Positions 54,661-64,000 of a stretch of DNA of 64,000 bases are shown one piece after another. Every line of letters begins with the position of its first letter. Positions within the stretch are counted from its first letter, which is position 1. The translations under genes were made by a program, and so were the position numbers. This DNA comes from Crambe crambe (Eukaryota > Porifera > Demospongiae > Poecilosclerida > Crambeidae). The stretch spans positions 3,224,001 through 3,288,000 of the forward strand of contig OZ004592.1 in NCBI GenBank assembly GCA_963924555.1. Reading direction: 5' to 3'. The notes beneath the pieces were generated by a model. The model saw nothing but the letters and a program-made list of their open reading frames with translations, was not told the DNA's origin and made no database searches.

Positions 54661-57600
54661 GTGAGAGAAATACATAGAATGTTTGTCTCGCGGACAACCC
54701 TTTACCAATCCAAGGGAAAGCTTAAAGGCCATACAAACTTTATTATGTTTTATTTCAGAAAACTCATGCGGGATGCGTGTTTTTATTTTTTATATCCACT
54801 CCCGTCATTAAAACCGTTTGTTTACTGTGGTTTTAGGGAATCTTGAAACACTGGTCGTCAACTGTCATGCGACAACTGTGTACTGGGCATGCATAGACGT
54901 CATTGTGCATGTGCTAGTAGGCCAAAATTTGACACTACGCATGCATAGTTTACGGTTGTCGCTTGACGGTTGATGACCAGTGTTTCAAGATTCCCTAAAA
55001 CCACAGTATTTACCACGCACGTCCTCCAAGGGACATGCTATCCTTGCCTGTAATGTCCACTGTCTAGCGAGAGTAGTCTTGGACGAAAACTGGATTAATA
55101 TCTTGGTAGACAAAAAGCATAGTAGCAGTAACTGCAGACTAATAAATTCTAGCATGCATGCACAATAAGAATTTAACCATAAAACATTTAATATACGTCC
55201 ATAAAAAGATATGATGTGGGAAACTAATAATAAAGTTTGTGTTGCCTAAGGGGAAAGGGTCTGGTCAAACTCGCATGAGCGTTTCGTTCTGCACACTCAG
55301 CAAAATAGAACATGCTAATTTGCATGCATCACAGTTCGTCACATAATTGCATGCATGGAATAGTGCTAACATTAGATCTGTGATGCATGCAGCTTCTCTT
55401 TGGAACCACCTTCTGAGCCTGGTGCAGCTTGCACTCAAAGTTCAAGCACAAGCACAATTTCTGCCGGTGTCACAAGAAATTCAGCACCAGTACCCCCCTA
55501 ACAACCAAATCCACTGTGACACCGGGGCACAGTACCTGCTGTGTAGTCTCTCATAACTGACCCTTCAGCGGCACAACTAGTTCCATGCAACTTCTTATGG
55601 CTTAGTAGCTATAGCAAGCCAGCAGCTGCTCTCTCTGCCAGTTCGCTCTCGATCGATCGCTAAACTTACACACCAATTTATTCTTAACATTATTCATAGC
55701 TTTGAGGTTATTTTACACAGTCGGTCCAAGAAATTCCTGGACCAGTAGAACGAAACAGTTTAACCAGACCCTTTCCCCTTGGTAAAGGGTTGGTCCGCGA
55801 GACTAGAAACATGGAGGTCATCCTATTGTGATTCACACAACATTTTTTCCCCACAGTATGAAAAAGTGGAGCATTTTCTTGAAAGTGCCCCACCCTACAA
55901 AATCAATCCCATATTTATCTGAGATAATCAACCTTTTTATACCAATAGACTTGTTTTAGAGTGCATGGAAATTATAGTAAGATATCTGGTGTACAAGCAA
56001 ATGGGCAGTTATATGCAGCTAGTTGTTAATGTAAAAAACATATCCTTGGTACGTGAAGCCACTCCTTGTGTGACAAGAGCTAGAGCGATTTGTTTACTAC
56101 TTCTGTACACCGCTTGCTATATCGCTATATACTAGGGGGCGAATGTCACATGACAATGAAAAATCTTAAAATGACAGCTACATAGCATGATTCTGTGCAT
56201 CAGCTTGTAATTCATCTTTGCTCACTGATGTAATAGTTTAAGTTGCTATAACTCATTAGTTTTTGTGCTATTCTGTGGCCCCAGGAGGTTTCATGTTGAC
56301 CTGGCTATGCTAGCAGGCTATGGTTACATGCATGTATGACAAGATACCACAGGGTACTTCTGATCACACCAGACACAGCCTGGAGGTTCATGTCATTTTT
56401 GACAACCTTGGAAGGTTACAAAACATTTTGAGCAACATAGAAGAGATGCACTATTCACAATTTTGACCAATCATGTGTGACCAAGGATGCAGAAATAGTA
56501 CCCAAGAAATGGAGGGAAAACATTCTTAATTGCCAGACATGCAAACAAAACCTAGTAAAGTTCCTTGGACACTACTTTCTTCATCATTGTAGTACCTTCC
56601 TTACAGCCAATCAGTCCTTGTATGTAGCAGGCACATTCAGTGATGACACAGCATGGTTTGTGACTGAAGAAAACATACCACAGCCAGACCCTACCTACAC
56701 ATGCAATGCAGAAGAAGCTGACACTGTTATGACTTTTGCTTATATTCAATTTGTGAGTTATATTACCCGCTTAATACGCTATAGCTAGCTAGCAGTGTAG
56801 CTTGCGAGGATATTGTGCAGAATACCCCTTCTTTCTTAGTGCACCCCAGAGTCTGATAAGTAAATAGCTAATATGTGGTTCTAGAGACTATGGTTATACC
56901 ATAGATATATGACCCCACAGGGATTGGAAACATCGTATAGCCTATATAAAAAAAGGCACGTTACGCATTGCTTGCACATTTGATAGCTAATTATTTGCAG
57001 CCTTATTATTATTATTTTGAATAAAGTTAGCAATGGTCAAACCGTGCGTTCAGCTATTGATGCTGTGATTTTATTGAACATGGAAGCAGGGACTAGTAGT
57101 GAGTCTTTGACTGGTTTACTGGAAGCCATTTCAGAGGAGAGGGGGAAGACTGAAACATTGTTGCTTGCATTCATGAATGCTTGCTTTGCTCATTTCAGTA
57201 AGGTACTCACTCATTTAGCTAAAGTAAAGGCACATAGGGACTTTGACCAGAAATGAATAGTAAATATTCCAGCTCTGGAAGTCCTTTACAACAAACATAA
57301 AGTTAGAGCCTATTGACCTTCAGGCACTAAGTCATTAGATTTTTGACAACTGTATGAAGGAACTAGAAAAACCTGTGCAACAAAGCTTCTCGCAGATTGA
57401 GCTATCATAATTATAGACCACCTAGCTGTAATAACTAAATCACCTAATTAATTTTGGATGCCACCTCATTTGTTTTGGGCAGCCTGAAACTGCTGCAGCC
57501 TGCTCCCAAAATAGTCTTTGGAATGACCCCTTGAGATAAATGTTATCAATGTCATCTTTGTTCTCCTCCATTATTGTTGAGATCAGAAGGATCTACAATA

Positions 57601-59039
57601 ATCCCATTTCTTTCATTTGATAATGAAATAATATAGCTTACCTTTATACAGTATGTTATTATAATTTCTAGGAGCTTCATTCTCTAGTGTCTGAAGGTAA
57701 TCACTATGCATCCAAGTGTATTCTTCAGCATGATATGGGAAGTGACTTTATCATGAATTCAGAAGTCCATCCCAAGGATGGAAGTATAATTGCTGTTGGA
57801 ATAGATCATTTTAATCGTTTGTTGAAAATTCAAAGACATGGTAACAGTAAGTGCATGAAAAGTATTTCTTTTTTATTTGGGGAAGGGAAGGGGGTTTCAA
57901 TGGGAAAGCATTTTTTCAACTTTCCTGCATCAAGAACTACTGAACTGACAAGACTCTTAGCAAATTGGCATTTCATTTTCTCCTAAGTTAATTATAGTTA
58001 GCTCTATTATCCAGACACCAAAAAATATGTTCAATGAAAAACACTTTAAGTGCTAACCCCACACACATAACCCTTATGTGTGTGGGCTGAGAGTTAGCAC
58101 TTCAGTGTTTTTCATTGCTATGTGTAATAGCAGGCTTTTTTTTACTATTGTTTCACAATAGTTTTTAAAAAAGTCTGCTACAGCTATATATTAGTTGATC
58201 TACTGGCTATAAGTGCAATTGTCAGTGTAAATGCATGTGTGTAAAGTTGACATTTGCATTACATTTCAGATACTGAGCAGGGGATCATTGATCTACATTT
58301 TATTGAGCTAGCAATATGAGTGCATAAAAAATAGAACATTGGGTTGTGTAGAATCTGCCTTTTTTAAGGAGTAAAGCTGGAAAATATTATCTAGGAATTG
58401 TAGCTGAAGTTGAAGCACTCTGATTACTACTGGCTGTGGAGTTGATAAAGCTTATAGCTACAAATTTAACCATCTTTCTGGAATAAAGCAAAAATTGACA
58501 CAATTTAAACACAAGAGTATAATCTGTACATCGAGGCTGAAGTTGAAGTGTTCTGATCACTACTTGCTGATGTAATTCACGACTGAATGCCCGGATTAAT
58601 AATCCAACTTCCTGTGTTATAATGATTTGAATCCCACAAATAGCAGGCATAACTAATGTACTATGGACTAAAATTATTAAACTAATAACACAAGCCATTA
58701 GCACTGTACACACAATGTTCTGTATTTTTTAGATCCTCACACGGCAGCTGTGTGTTTAAGTGAAATTTCTTCTGTTCGAACAGACTTTGGAGGGAAAAAT
58801 TCCTTCCAAAAGGTGGTGCGATTTAATTTTGACGGATCTTTAATGGTGACTGGTGGATCTGATGGAATAGTAAGACTATGGAAAGTATGTGAGTTCATAT
58901 TGTTACTACACGATATCATTTTGCTTTTGTATTTCATACTGTATTGCTGTGATATTAGTATCCCAATAAACAATATAAAGAGCTTCATGGGCATGGAAAA
59001 GAAATAGAAGATATTGCTTCCCACCCTAATGAAAATAAG
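54529..59039 (+). CDS. PREB: PREB/SEC12 (SAR1 guanine-nucleotide exchange factor), N-terminal part
   Basis: WD40 protein of the ER membrane that activates SAR1 to start COPII coat assembly; the vertebrate form is also called prolactin regulatory element binding protein. Visible exons are 54529-54660, 57672-57846, 58733-58884 and 58959-59039, joining in phase into 180 codons. The start shows FPLYTIVSLGDGEFSVAGGG then GQARTGVPN, the Sec12 GGGG..TG.N blade-1 loop. Later blades show VVRFNFDGSLMVTGGSDGIV, RLWK and HGHGKEIEDIASHP, matching the PREB order. The remaining propeller and the C-terminal membrane anchor are not seen. The intron after 59039 holds a large decayed transposon, so the rest probably lies off the right edge. 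Exon 1-2 joining is the least certain step. Confidence 0.88.
54685..55803. mobile_element. TIR element of about 1.1 kb in PREB intron 1
   Basis: GTCTCGCGGACAACCCTTTA then CCAATCC at the left and its inverse ...GGTAAAGGGTTGGTCCGCGAG AC at the right. The left end lies 24 bp after the PREB exon-1 donor. It contains MITE C. No transposase found. Confidence 0.75.
54823..55008. mobile_element. TA-target MITE C, almost fully palindromic
   Basis: TACTGTGGTTTTAGGGAATC at the left pairs with the right end ATTCCCTAAAACCACAGTA. Pairing continues inward (AAACACTGGTC / GACCAGTGTTT, TCGACAACTG region). It is inserted within the larger TIR element at 54685-55803. Confidence 0.85.
56340..56760 (+). pseudogene. 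Remnant of a transposon-associated ORF (VHVIFDN...CNAEEADT family)
   Basis: An interrupted reading shows LEVHVIFDNLGRLQNILSNI near 56385, then KKWRENILNCQTCKQNLVKF, SLYVAGTFSDDTAWFVTEEN and DPTYTCNAEEADTVMTF at 56477-56745. I recognise this pattern from high-copy proteins in corals and other invertebrates (KWR.NFLNCR.CK ... Y.CNAEE.DTRLWLH), but I cannot name the domain. The segment lies in PREB intron 1. Confidence 0.5.
57011..57256 (+). CDS. Unidentified small ORF in PREB intron 1
   Basis: A 79-codon open frame beginning at a TTG/alternative start, preceded by an acceptor-like site ttgcag at about 57000. It includes NGQTVRSAIDAVILLNMEAG, SEERGKTETLLLAFMNACFA and HFSKVLTHLAKVKAHRDF, and ends at TGA 57254. 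The amphipathic, helix-rich composition looks coding. It could be a captured exon, an alternative PREB exon or transposon-derived. No family recognised. Confidence 0.35.
   Translation: MILNKVSNGQTVRSAIDAVILLNMEAGTSSESLTGLLEAISEERGKTETLLLAFMNACFAHFSKVLTHLAKVKAHRDFDQK
57672..57846 (+). CDS. PREB: PREB exon 2
   Basis: Acceptor tttctag|GAGCTT and donor AACA|gtaagt. It encodes ELHSLVSEGNHYASKCILQH then DMGSDFIMNSEVHPKDGSII, with the WD-blade core IAVGIDHFNRLLKIQ. Confidence 0.85.
58033..58116. repeat. 84-bp palindrome in PREB intron 2
   Basis: AATGAAAAACACTTTAAGTG CTAAC pairs with GTTAGCACTTCAGTGTTTTT CATT around a CACACACATAA / TTATGTGTGTG inner stem. A second hairpin (AGCAGGC...CTATTGTTTCACAATAG) follows at 58128-58180. 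Confidence 0.85.
58733..58884 (+). CDS. PREB: PREB exon 3 (WD40 blade)
   Basis: Acceptor ttttttag|ATCCTC and donor TGGAAA|gtatgt. It encodes a segment ending FNFDGSLMVTGGSDGIVRLW K, a canonical WD repeat. The intron that follows is 74 bp. Confidence 0.92.
58959..59039 (+). CDS. PREB: PREB exon 4
   Basis: Acceptor gatattag|TATCCC and donor AATAAG|gtatgt. It is 27 codons in phase 0 encoding YPNKQYKELHGHGKEIEDIA SHPNENK, the GH...IEDI start of the next blade. Confidence 0.9.
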
Positions 59040-59063
59040 GTATGTAAGAATGTATTATCCATT

Positions 59064-59580
59064 TTAGAGAGTACGATAGTACTCTCTAAGTAGGGATGGC
59101 ACAGATGGCCCATTGGAATAGTACAAAACCATTTTCTTTCATTAGCACCAGAATATTTTTCTTCTACTATCAGCAACTCCTGATTTGGAGACAGAACACC
59201 TTCAGTCTGCTAGATGAAAAGATAAAGCAGTGTACACCGACTTCTAAAGTCGCCACAGCCTTATTTTCAGAAAAATGCTATAGAAATTTTTTATACCACA
59301 CTATTCAGAATTGGCTGCGCTATAATCCTCCTTTACCTTTAACTCGACATGATGCGTCATTTTCCAGCCTGCTAGCTTTCAACTTACAGCGTGGCAGGCA
59401 TTTTTGCAGTCAACTATATAGAATCTTGCCCTGCCTCCTAAATTCTGGGCACTCAGGCCAGGTGTTGTATCAATTGATTAGTCAAAGAGGAGCTATTTAC
59501 ACAAGTGAACTTTCTCTCTTAAAGCTGGTCTCGATGTTCCAAGCGTTGTGAGTGATTTTGCTAATATCTTAGGCACTGTG
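59064..59580 (-). mobile_element. PH-1 fragment in the PREB intron
   Basis: Tail hairpin AGAGAGTACGATAGTACTCT then CTAAGTAGGGATGGCACAGA directly after PREB exon 4. The PH-1 body continues to about 59580. The GATA at the tip is replaced by AAAATGG, so the hairpin tip is slightly altered. Confidence 0.6.
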
Positions 59581-59767
59581 CTTAAGGTCTTATGATATTC
59601 TGCTGACCCTTCACCTTCCTCATGGGTAGAGGAAGGGAAAGGAGGGTCTGGTGACTCTAGCATCAGCTATTTCTGTTATGCAACAAATGTTGCATCCCAA
59701 TCAGATTGTAGTATTCCACTTAATTCCACTTTCCACCATGCATAGATTGCTATGGAGCAGCAAAGTG

Positions 59768-60760
59768 AGTATTTCGAGGGTTGGGGTTCTCTACAGTTAA
59801 ACCTGAACAGCTACAGATCTTTGCAGGAATCCTGTCATTGTTCTTCTGACCTGGGTTTGGAAAAAAGTGCTTGTTAAAGGTTATATGGCCATTTAGCTCC
59901 AAGTGATAGCCCTGCCATCGTTGTAATTGTTGTAGCAAGTATCTTGCTATTGGAATAAAATAAGTGCTTGCTACATTTCAGGGGAGCAAGGAAGGTGATT
60001 ATATCAGTTAGTATACTTCACGCCTGAAATGATCCAAAAAAAGTGGCACAAAGTTCTGTCTGAATGATATTTACTCGAGTCGGCTTCATGCTTTTAGTAT
60101 AGATACCCCACACAGTGGTGAATAATAATAACTAGTAATGTGCTTGTCAATGGTATAGTGGTAGAAGTCTACTTTTAAGAATCCCCAAATCCCGAAATGT
60201 TAATATCATGGCTTTACAGCAACAACGAAAATCTAACATACACTATCTCATCCATTGAGCATTAAATCACTCTGAAGGAAGGAGCAAAATAATCTACTGC
60301 CGATCATACAGTAACTGTGTGGACCTCTTTTTTACTTTCAAACTTACCTTGGTGTCAACTTTACAGTTTCACCTAGTCCACCTGATCTGCCACGTTTTCA
60401 CTTGGTAGACATGTATATATTTTGTACAGAACGAGCAATTAGCTCCTCATTTATTTTTTTTAAGATTCTTGTTTATGAGTATAGTGGTAACTGTAGCATT
60501 TGGAATGGGCATTGATTGCCCAGATGTTCTGCAAGTTGTTCAGTTTGACCTTCCTAGTTACATTTATGTCCAAGAAACTGTGTGAACTGTCATGATGGTT
60601 CCCCAAGCATAGAAAAGAAACAGGAAGGCAGTTAGAAAGGACCATCTTGTAATAAAACTTCATGTAGAAGGGACACCTTGTTTGGAAGTTTTGATGAGTA
60701 TGTACGTACCTTTGTCGAACATTTATGTTGCAATGTTTGGAAATGTTCAAAATTGCAAGT
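59768..60760 (+). pseudogene. RecQ-like DNA helicase, decayed
   Basis: Helicase motifs appear in order on the plus strand with stops and frameshifts between them. They are: VFRGLGFSTVKPEQLQIFAG then a broken Walker A (PGFGKK for TGFGKS) at 59773-59870; YQLVYFTPEMIQKKWHKVLS at 60002-60065; CRSYSNCVDLFF at 60300-60335; FTVSPSPPDLPRFHLVDMYI at 60360-60420; VVTVAFGMGIDCPDVLQVVQ then YIYVQET at 60485-60585 (motifs V/VI, lacking the GRAGRDG that should follow). RecQ helicases unwind DNA 3' to 5'. This copy cannot make a protein. It lies in the PREB intron facing a DUF6589 remnant and was probably brought in by a mobile element. Confidence 0.78.
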
Positions 60761-60999
60761 TAATTTTGTGTATAGTTATAATTGCATTTTAATAAAGTGT
60801 TGGGTTCTTGAAAGTGGGATAATATTTAATATAATCCACTCTAAGTATTTTATAATTCAGTGAATATAAAACTTTGGAAAAAGAAGAATGAGATCTTACC
60901 TGATGACATAAATAAGTGTAATTAGGTTCTGAACAATAAAGTTCCTATGTTCCTATCCGTTGTGAAACCTGATACTTCGTGATTTCTTGGGGGTTTCTT

Positions 61000-63220
61000 C
61001 ACCATGTTATCAGAGTCAAAGTTGTCTCCCTACCCAATTTTGTTGGCACCTAATCCTCAGCTGATGGCATCTTTTACAACCCGATTGAAGTGCTCTTGGT
61101 ATACTCTGCATTGCATTGTTGTTCATGTTTTTGATTGGAATTGATAGACCATCATCTGTACAGCCTTTTCCACCTTGATCCAGTACTTCACTCTTGCTGC
61201 TGCATTTTGAATGGGGACTGAAGCAGTTTTGATGTTCAAGAAACTCGTTATAATTTTGGGGGGAATACCAAAAGCATTTGCTATCACTAAGCAAGTACTC
61301 ACAAAATGACTCCAAATGAATTCTTGGGCTTCATAAGGTGTGAGTTCATATTCATACAGATACTGACAAAGCATATTCAATACCTATTTCTTCCTGAGCT
61401 TTTAAACAGCAGAATCATATAGCGTCACCACCTCAGCACACACTCACTATCACCCTCTTCGATTGCATCTGAATACATTAGGTAAAAGGACCCAATACTA
61501 AAAACCTTTTGCCATACTCAAGCACCTATGTGGAGTGGGATCTTAAAGAATTGAACCTACCTGGTCATCTAATACTCTAGGAGAAATGTTGAACTCAAAG
61601 GCAACAAATTCATTCACGATGTCCTGACAGATTGATTTGAGTACTACTTTTCGTTCCTCAATCCATAAAGATGGTGGGTCCTTAATTTTGGATGGTGGAT
61701 GGGATCTCATCAAGGATTTTTACCTTAAGGTGGATATTATTGGTGGCTACTAATTTTAGCGTTTAAGGGGATACTGTATTTGGCGGGTATTAATTTTAGC
61801 TATTTTGAGCTTTGTGTATTCTATTCTTAAGTGTAGTTTCATATGAAGTTGCTTCAAGAATATCAGGCACGAACAATACAATGCATTATTGTGTCAGTAA
61901 CTATCATTGGAGAGTTAATTTTTGTAGATTGAACATCACTGGGAATAGTGATACTTCAATCACCTGTCACTCCTGCCTTTGAGTCCATGAAATCAGAAGT
62001 ATCCGAAACAGACTCTGATGAAGACAACAGCGATCTAGCTAGCTAGCTAACTCCACCAGGACACAAACAGCTAGCACTGTTTTTGTTCAATATTACTTCT
62101 AATTATATTATTAGCACGTGCTTATGTAATATTTAGTTCACTCTTTTCTAGCTCTAAGTACCTGCACGAGAATGAAGCTATAATGCTCGAGGTGAATGTA
62201 ATACATGAGCCGAAGGCGAGTGCATTACATCACCGAGAACATTATAGCATCATTCGAGTGCACCATGCATTAAAACACATGGAGCTAGAAAAGAGTGATC
62301 TAAACATTTTAGTGCTGATCACATGACTTGTGACCAATCAAATTCCAGTTGGTCCTTACAGAACTTTAGTCCTAGCCTAGCCCTAGTACTTAGCAAGCTC
62401 TGACACACTTTGGTTCAGTAAGAATGCTCTAATTTAATGATATTCAAAAAAATGAATGAGGTAAATTCCTGAGGTTTTCCTGTTTGAAACCCAATGTAAA
62501 AAGTGAAATGCTAAAGTCTATAAAAGGAGACATTCAGACATAGCTTTACTGTAAGCACTAGGGACTGAGGCTGGAAGGTCATAATCCTAGTGGATCTTCC
62601 ACTAGGCTCCTATGTACCTTCAGCACAGTCCCTCAAGTGTGCACTAAATATTTAGTGCACATGAAAGTGTGCTTTATGAGATTTAAAGCACACTTTTCAG
62701 AGAATCTGATTGGTCACAAGTCATGTGACCAGCACTAAATTAGCGAATAAAGGCCTACTCGCTAAATTTGCTAAATTAACAAGTCGCCAATAATACACCT
62801 TAAGGTACCTTCAAATACTTCATTCCTGTATATGGTACGCTATGAGGATTTTAATTGATTCATTAAATTTATGGACAGGGTCTGCAGAAACGTCCAATCA
62901 GGTTACAGAGCTGGTATGTTATACCATGATCTCCTGCAGAAGCTACTGTGTAGAAATAATCTATATGCAATAAAGATCTGTAGTAGCTACTTTTGCAGGC
63001 ACTCTGCTTCATGCATGGTTTTCAATAGAGCACATTAGTTTATCACTTAATTGGACACTGATCTTAACATGCCGATCTTCAGCACATGGGACTAGTCCTT
63101 CCTGGTGAGTTACTCTTTTGACAGAGTTCATTCTAGCCTGTTTTGCTCCCATGGCTTTTGCTACCATCAATTGATCCCCACCAAAAAGGATATTATTCAC
63201 TTTAGTCACTTTCAATTCTC
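61000..63220 (-). pseudogene. DUF6589-family transposon gene, decayed
   Basis: Reading leftwards: NILFGGDQLMVAKAMGAKQA with RVTHQEGLVPCAEDRHVKIS at 63195-63040 is the DUF6589 GDQL...EGL.P.AEDWH signature. An open segment at 61725-61565 (SLWIEERKVVLKSICQDIVN) may belong. LTPYEAQEFIWSHFVS at 61345-61295 matches the LPPRQAAELLWSRFVN block. MQCRVYQEHFNRVVKDAIS then GLGANKIG at 61115-61030 matches HMEHLNRVVKDAIKGLGANK. Stops, frameshifts and gaps throughout. DUF6589 proteins are abundant, repeat-like genes in cnidarians, sponges and fish; their biochemistry is not established as far as I know. Confidence 0.7.
62100..62780 (+). repeat. Dispersed repeat with internal hairpin, copy 2
   Basis: Same order of blocks as 8310-8780: CTGCACGAGAATGAAGCTAT, GTGCATTACATCACCGAGAA, ACTGTAAGCACTAGGGACTG, TGGTCACAAGTCATGTGACC. 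It sits inside the DUF6589 remnant. Confidence 0.7.
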
Positions 63221-64000
63221 CTCTGCTAGCTTATAGATGGTCTTGTTCCGTTCACATACAAAATATGTAAAAATAGTTGAATGATATTAAAATTAGTGAC
63301 CATGCATGAATATGAATGGCTGCAGAAAGTGCAGTTGATGTTTCACATGCACCCACTAGCAGGTTGCTGAATGAAGTTGGTGTTGGGCATGATTTAGAAG
63401 GTAGATAATATGGTAGAAATCATGTCTCACCTACACCAGCCAGCATAAAGGATAAGAGATAGAATTTTCTGGACAATGCACATCTTCTGATATTTCTTAT
63501 TATTATTCAAGATCCATCGGCATTACAGCAAGGATCAGGTTCATTTTGGCTCATACAGCAAATCTCTCTAAGTATTGCATAGCTACGATAATAATTCATA
63601 TAGGACAATTTTACTATTGCATGACTGAAAGGGTAATATGGAAAAATATTCAGTTCAATACTGGCAGTGTTGGGCCAACTGCATTGAGGGACAATACAGA
63701 AGATATTTCTCCATATTGCCTGACCCTAGGCTTCAACACGCTAATAGGTCCTGATGATTTTCAACAATTAAAATACATTATAAAGCAATATTTCTATGAT
63801 AGGACCTAGATATATTTATTAACATTCCTTTCTAGGATGATTTATGTGTAATTTTCACATGTACCATAAAAAATGCCGAGCAATACTGTTGTGATCACCA
63901 AAGTTCAGTTCCTATGCTTATTCGCTCAATTTAATGAGAACAGTATGCCAGAACCTTGATATGGGTGTGGTAAAACTCTCTTGTTCATGAATTTTTTTTT
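63221..64000. other. Right edge, unassigned
   Basis: An 87-codon open frame at 63546-63809 (SVGPTALRDNTEDISPYCLT then LGFNTLIGPDDFQQL) has no family I recognise and may belong to the same mobile element as the DUF6589 remnant. No further PREB exon was found. Confidence 0.35.

Overview
This is eukaryotic, animal-type nuclear DNA. It is AT-rich and intron-containing, and most of it is non-autonomous transposable elements and their remnants. Three conserved host genes can be assembled exon by exon with matching splice phases: an N-terminal part of CC2D2A (ciliary transition zone), a complete class I histone deacetylase of the HDAC1/2 type, and the start of PREB/SEC12 (the ER exchange factor for SAR1). 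A fourth gene is seen only as its last two exons. A ciliary transition-zone gene, DUF6589 and Tigger/jerky-like transposases and the dense MITE load fit a non-bilaterian marine animal. A demosponge is my best guess, but the species cannot be proved from the window.

Layout. From 1 to 21.5 kb the minus strand carries nine CC2D2A exons (ATG at 21487, last visible exon ending at 4991; the rest lies off the left edge). Its introns are full of repeats, including a decayed Tigger-type transposase with a PCNA-box-like C-terminus at 16.1-17.6 kb. Only 169 bp upstream of its ATG, a second minus-strand gene ends at 21657. From 22 to 31 kb there are repeats and one isolated candidate exon. From 31.1 to 54.4 kb the minus strand carries the whole HDAC1/2 gene: 12 coding exons, 531 codons, with introns up to 6.4 kb that hold nested transposons, a 1.1-kb giant palindrome and a pogo-like pseudogene. 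PREB starts at 54529 on the plus strand, 122 bp from the HDAC ATG, so the two form a head-to-head pair. Four PREB exons are visible up to 59039, after which the intron holds a decayed RecQ-like helicase (plus) facing a decayed DUF6589 gene (minus).

The most striking novelty is a superfamily of roughly 0.9-1.1 kb non-coding elements, here called PH elements (palindrome head, hairpin tail). Each starts with ACAAGTRAG followed by a 200-400 bp near-perfect palindrome, has a non-coding body, and ends in a short hairpin (AGAGAGTRC / GYRCTCTCT) followed by GATA. At least three types differ in palindrome and body but share both termini. An inverted subterminal box (AAGTAGGGATGG in types 1 and 2, ATGTAGGCTKG in type 3) appears to co-vary between the two ends. 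Several copies are nested in one another, so their order of insertion can be read.

All calls come from reading the sequence and from recalled family sequences. No database search was run.
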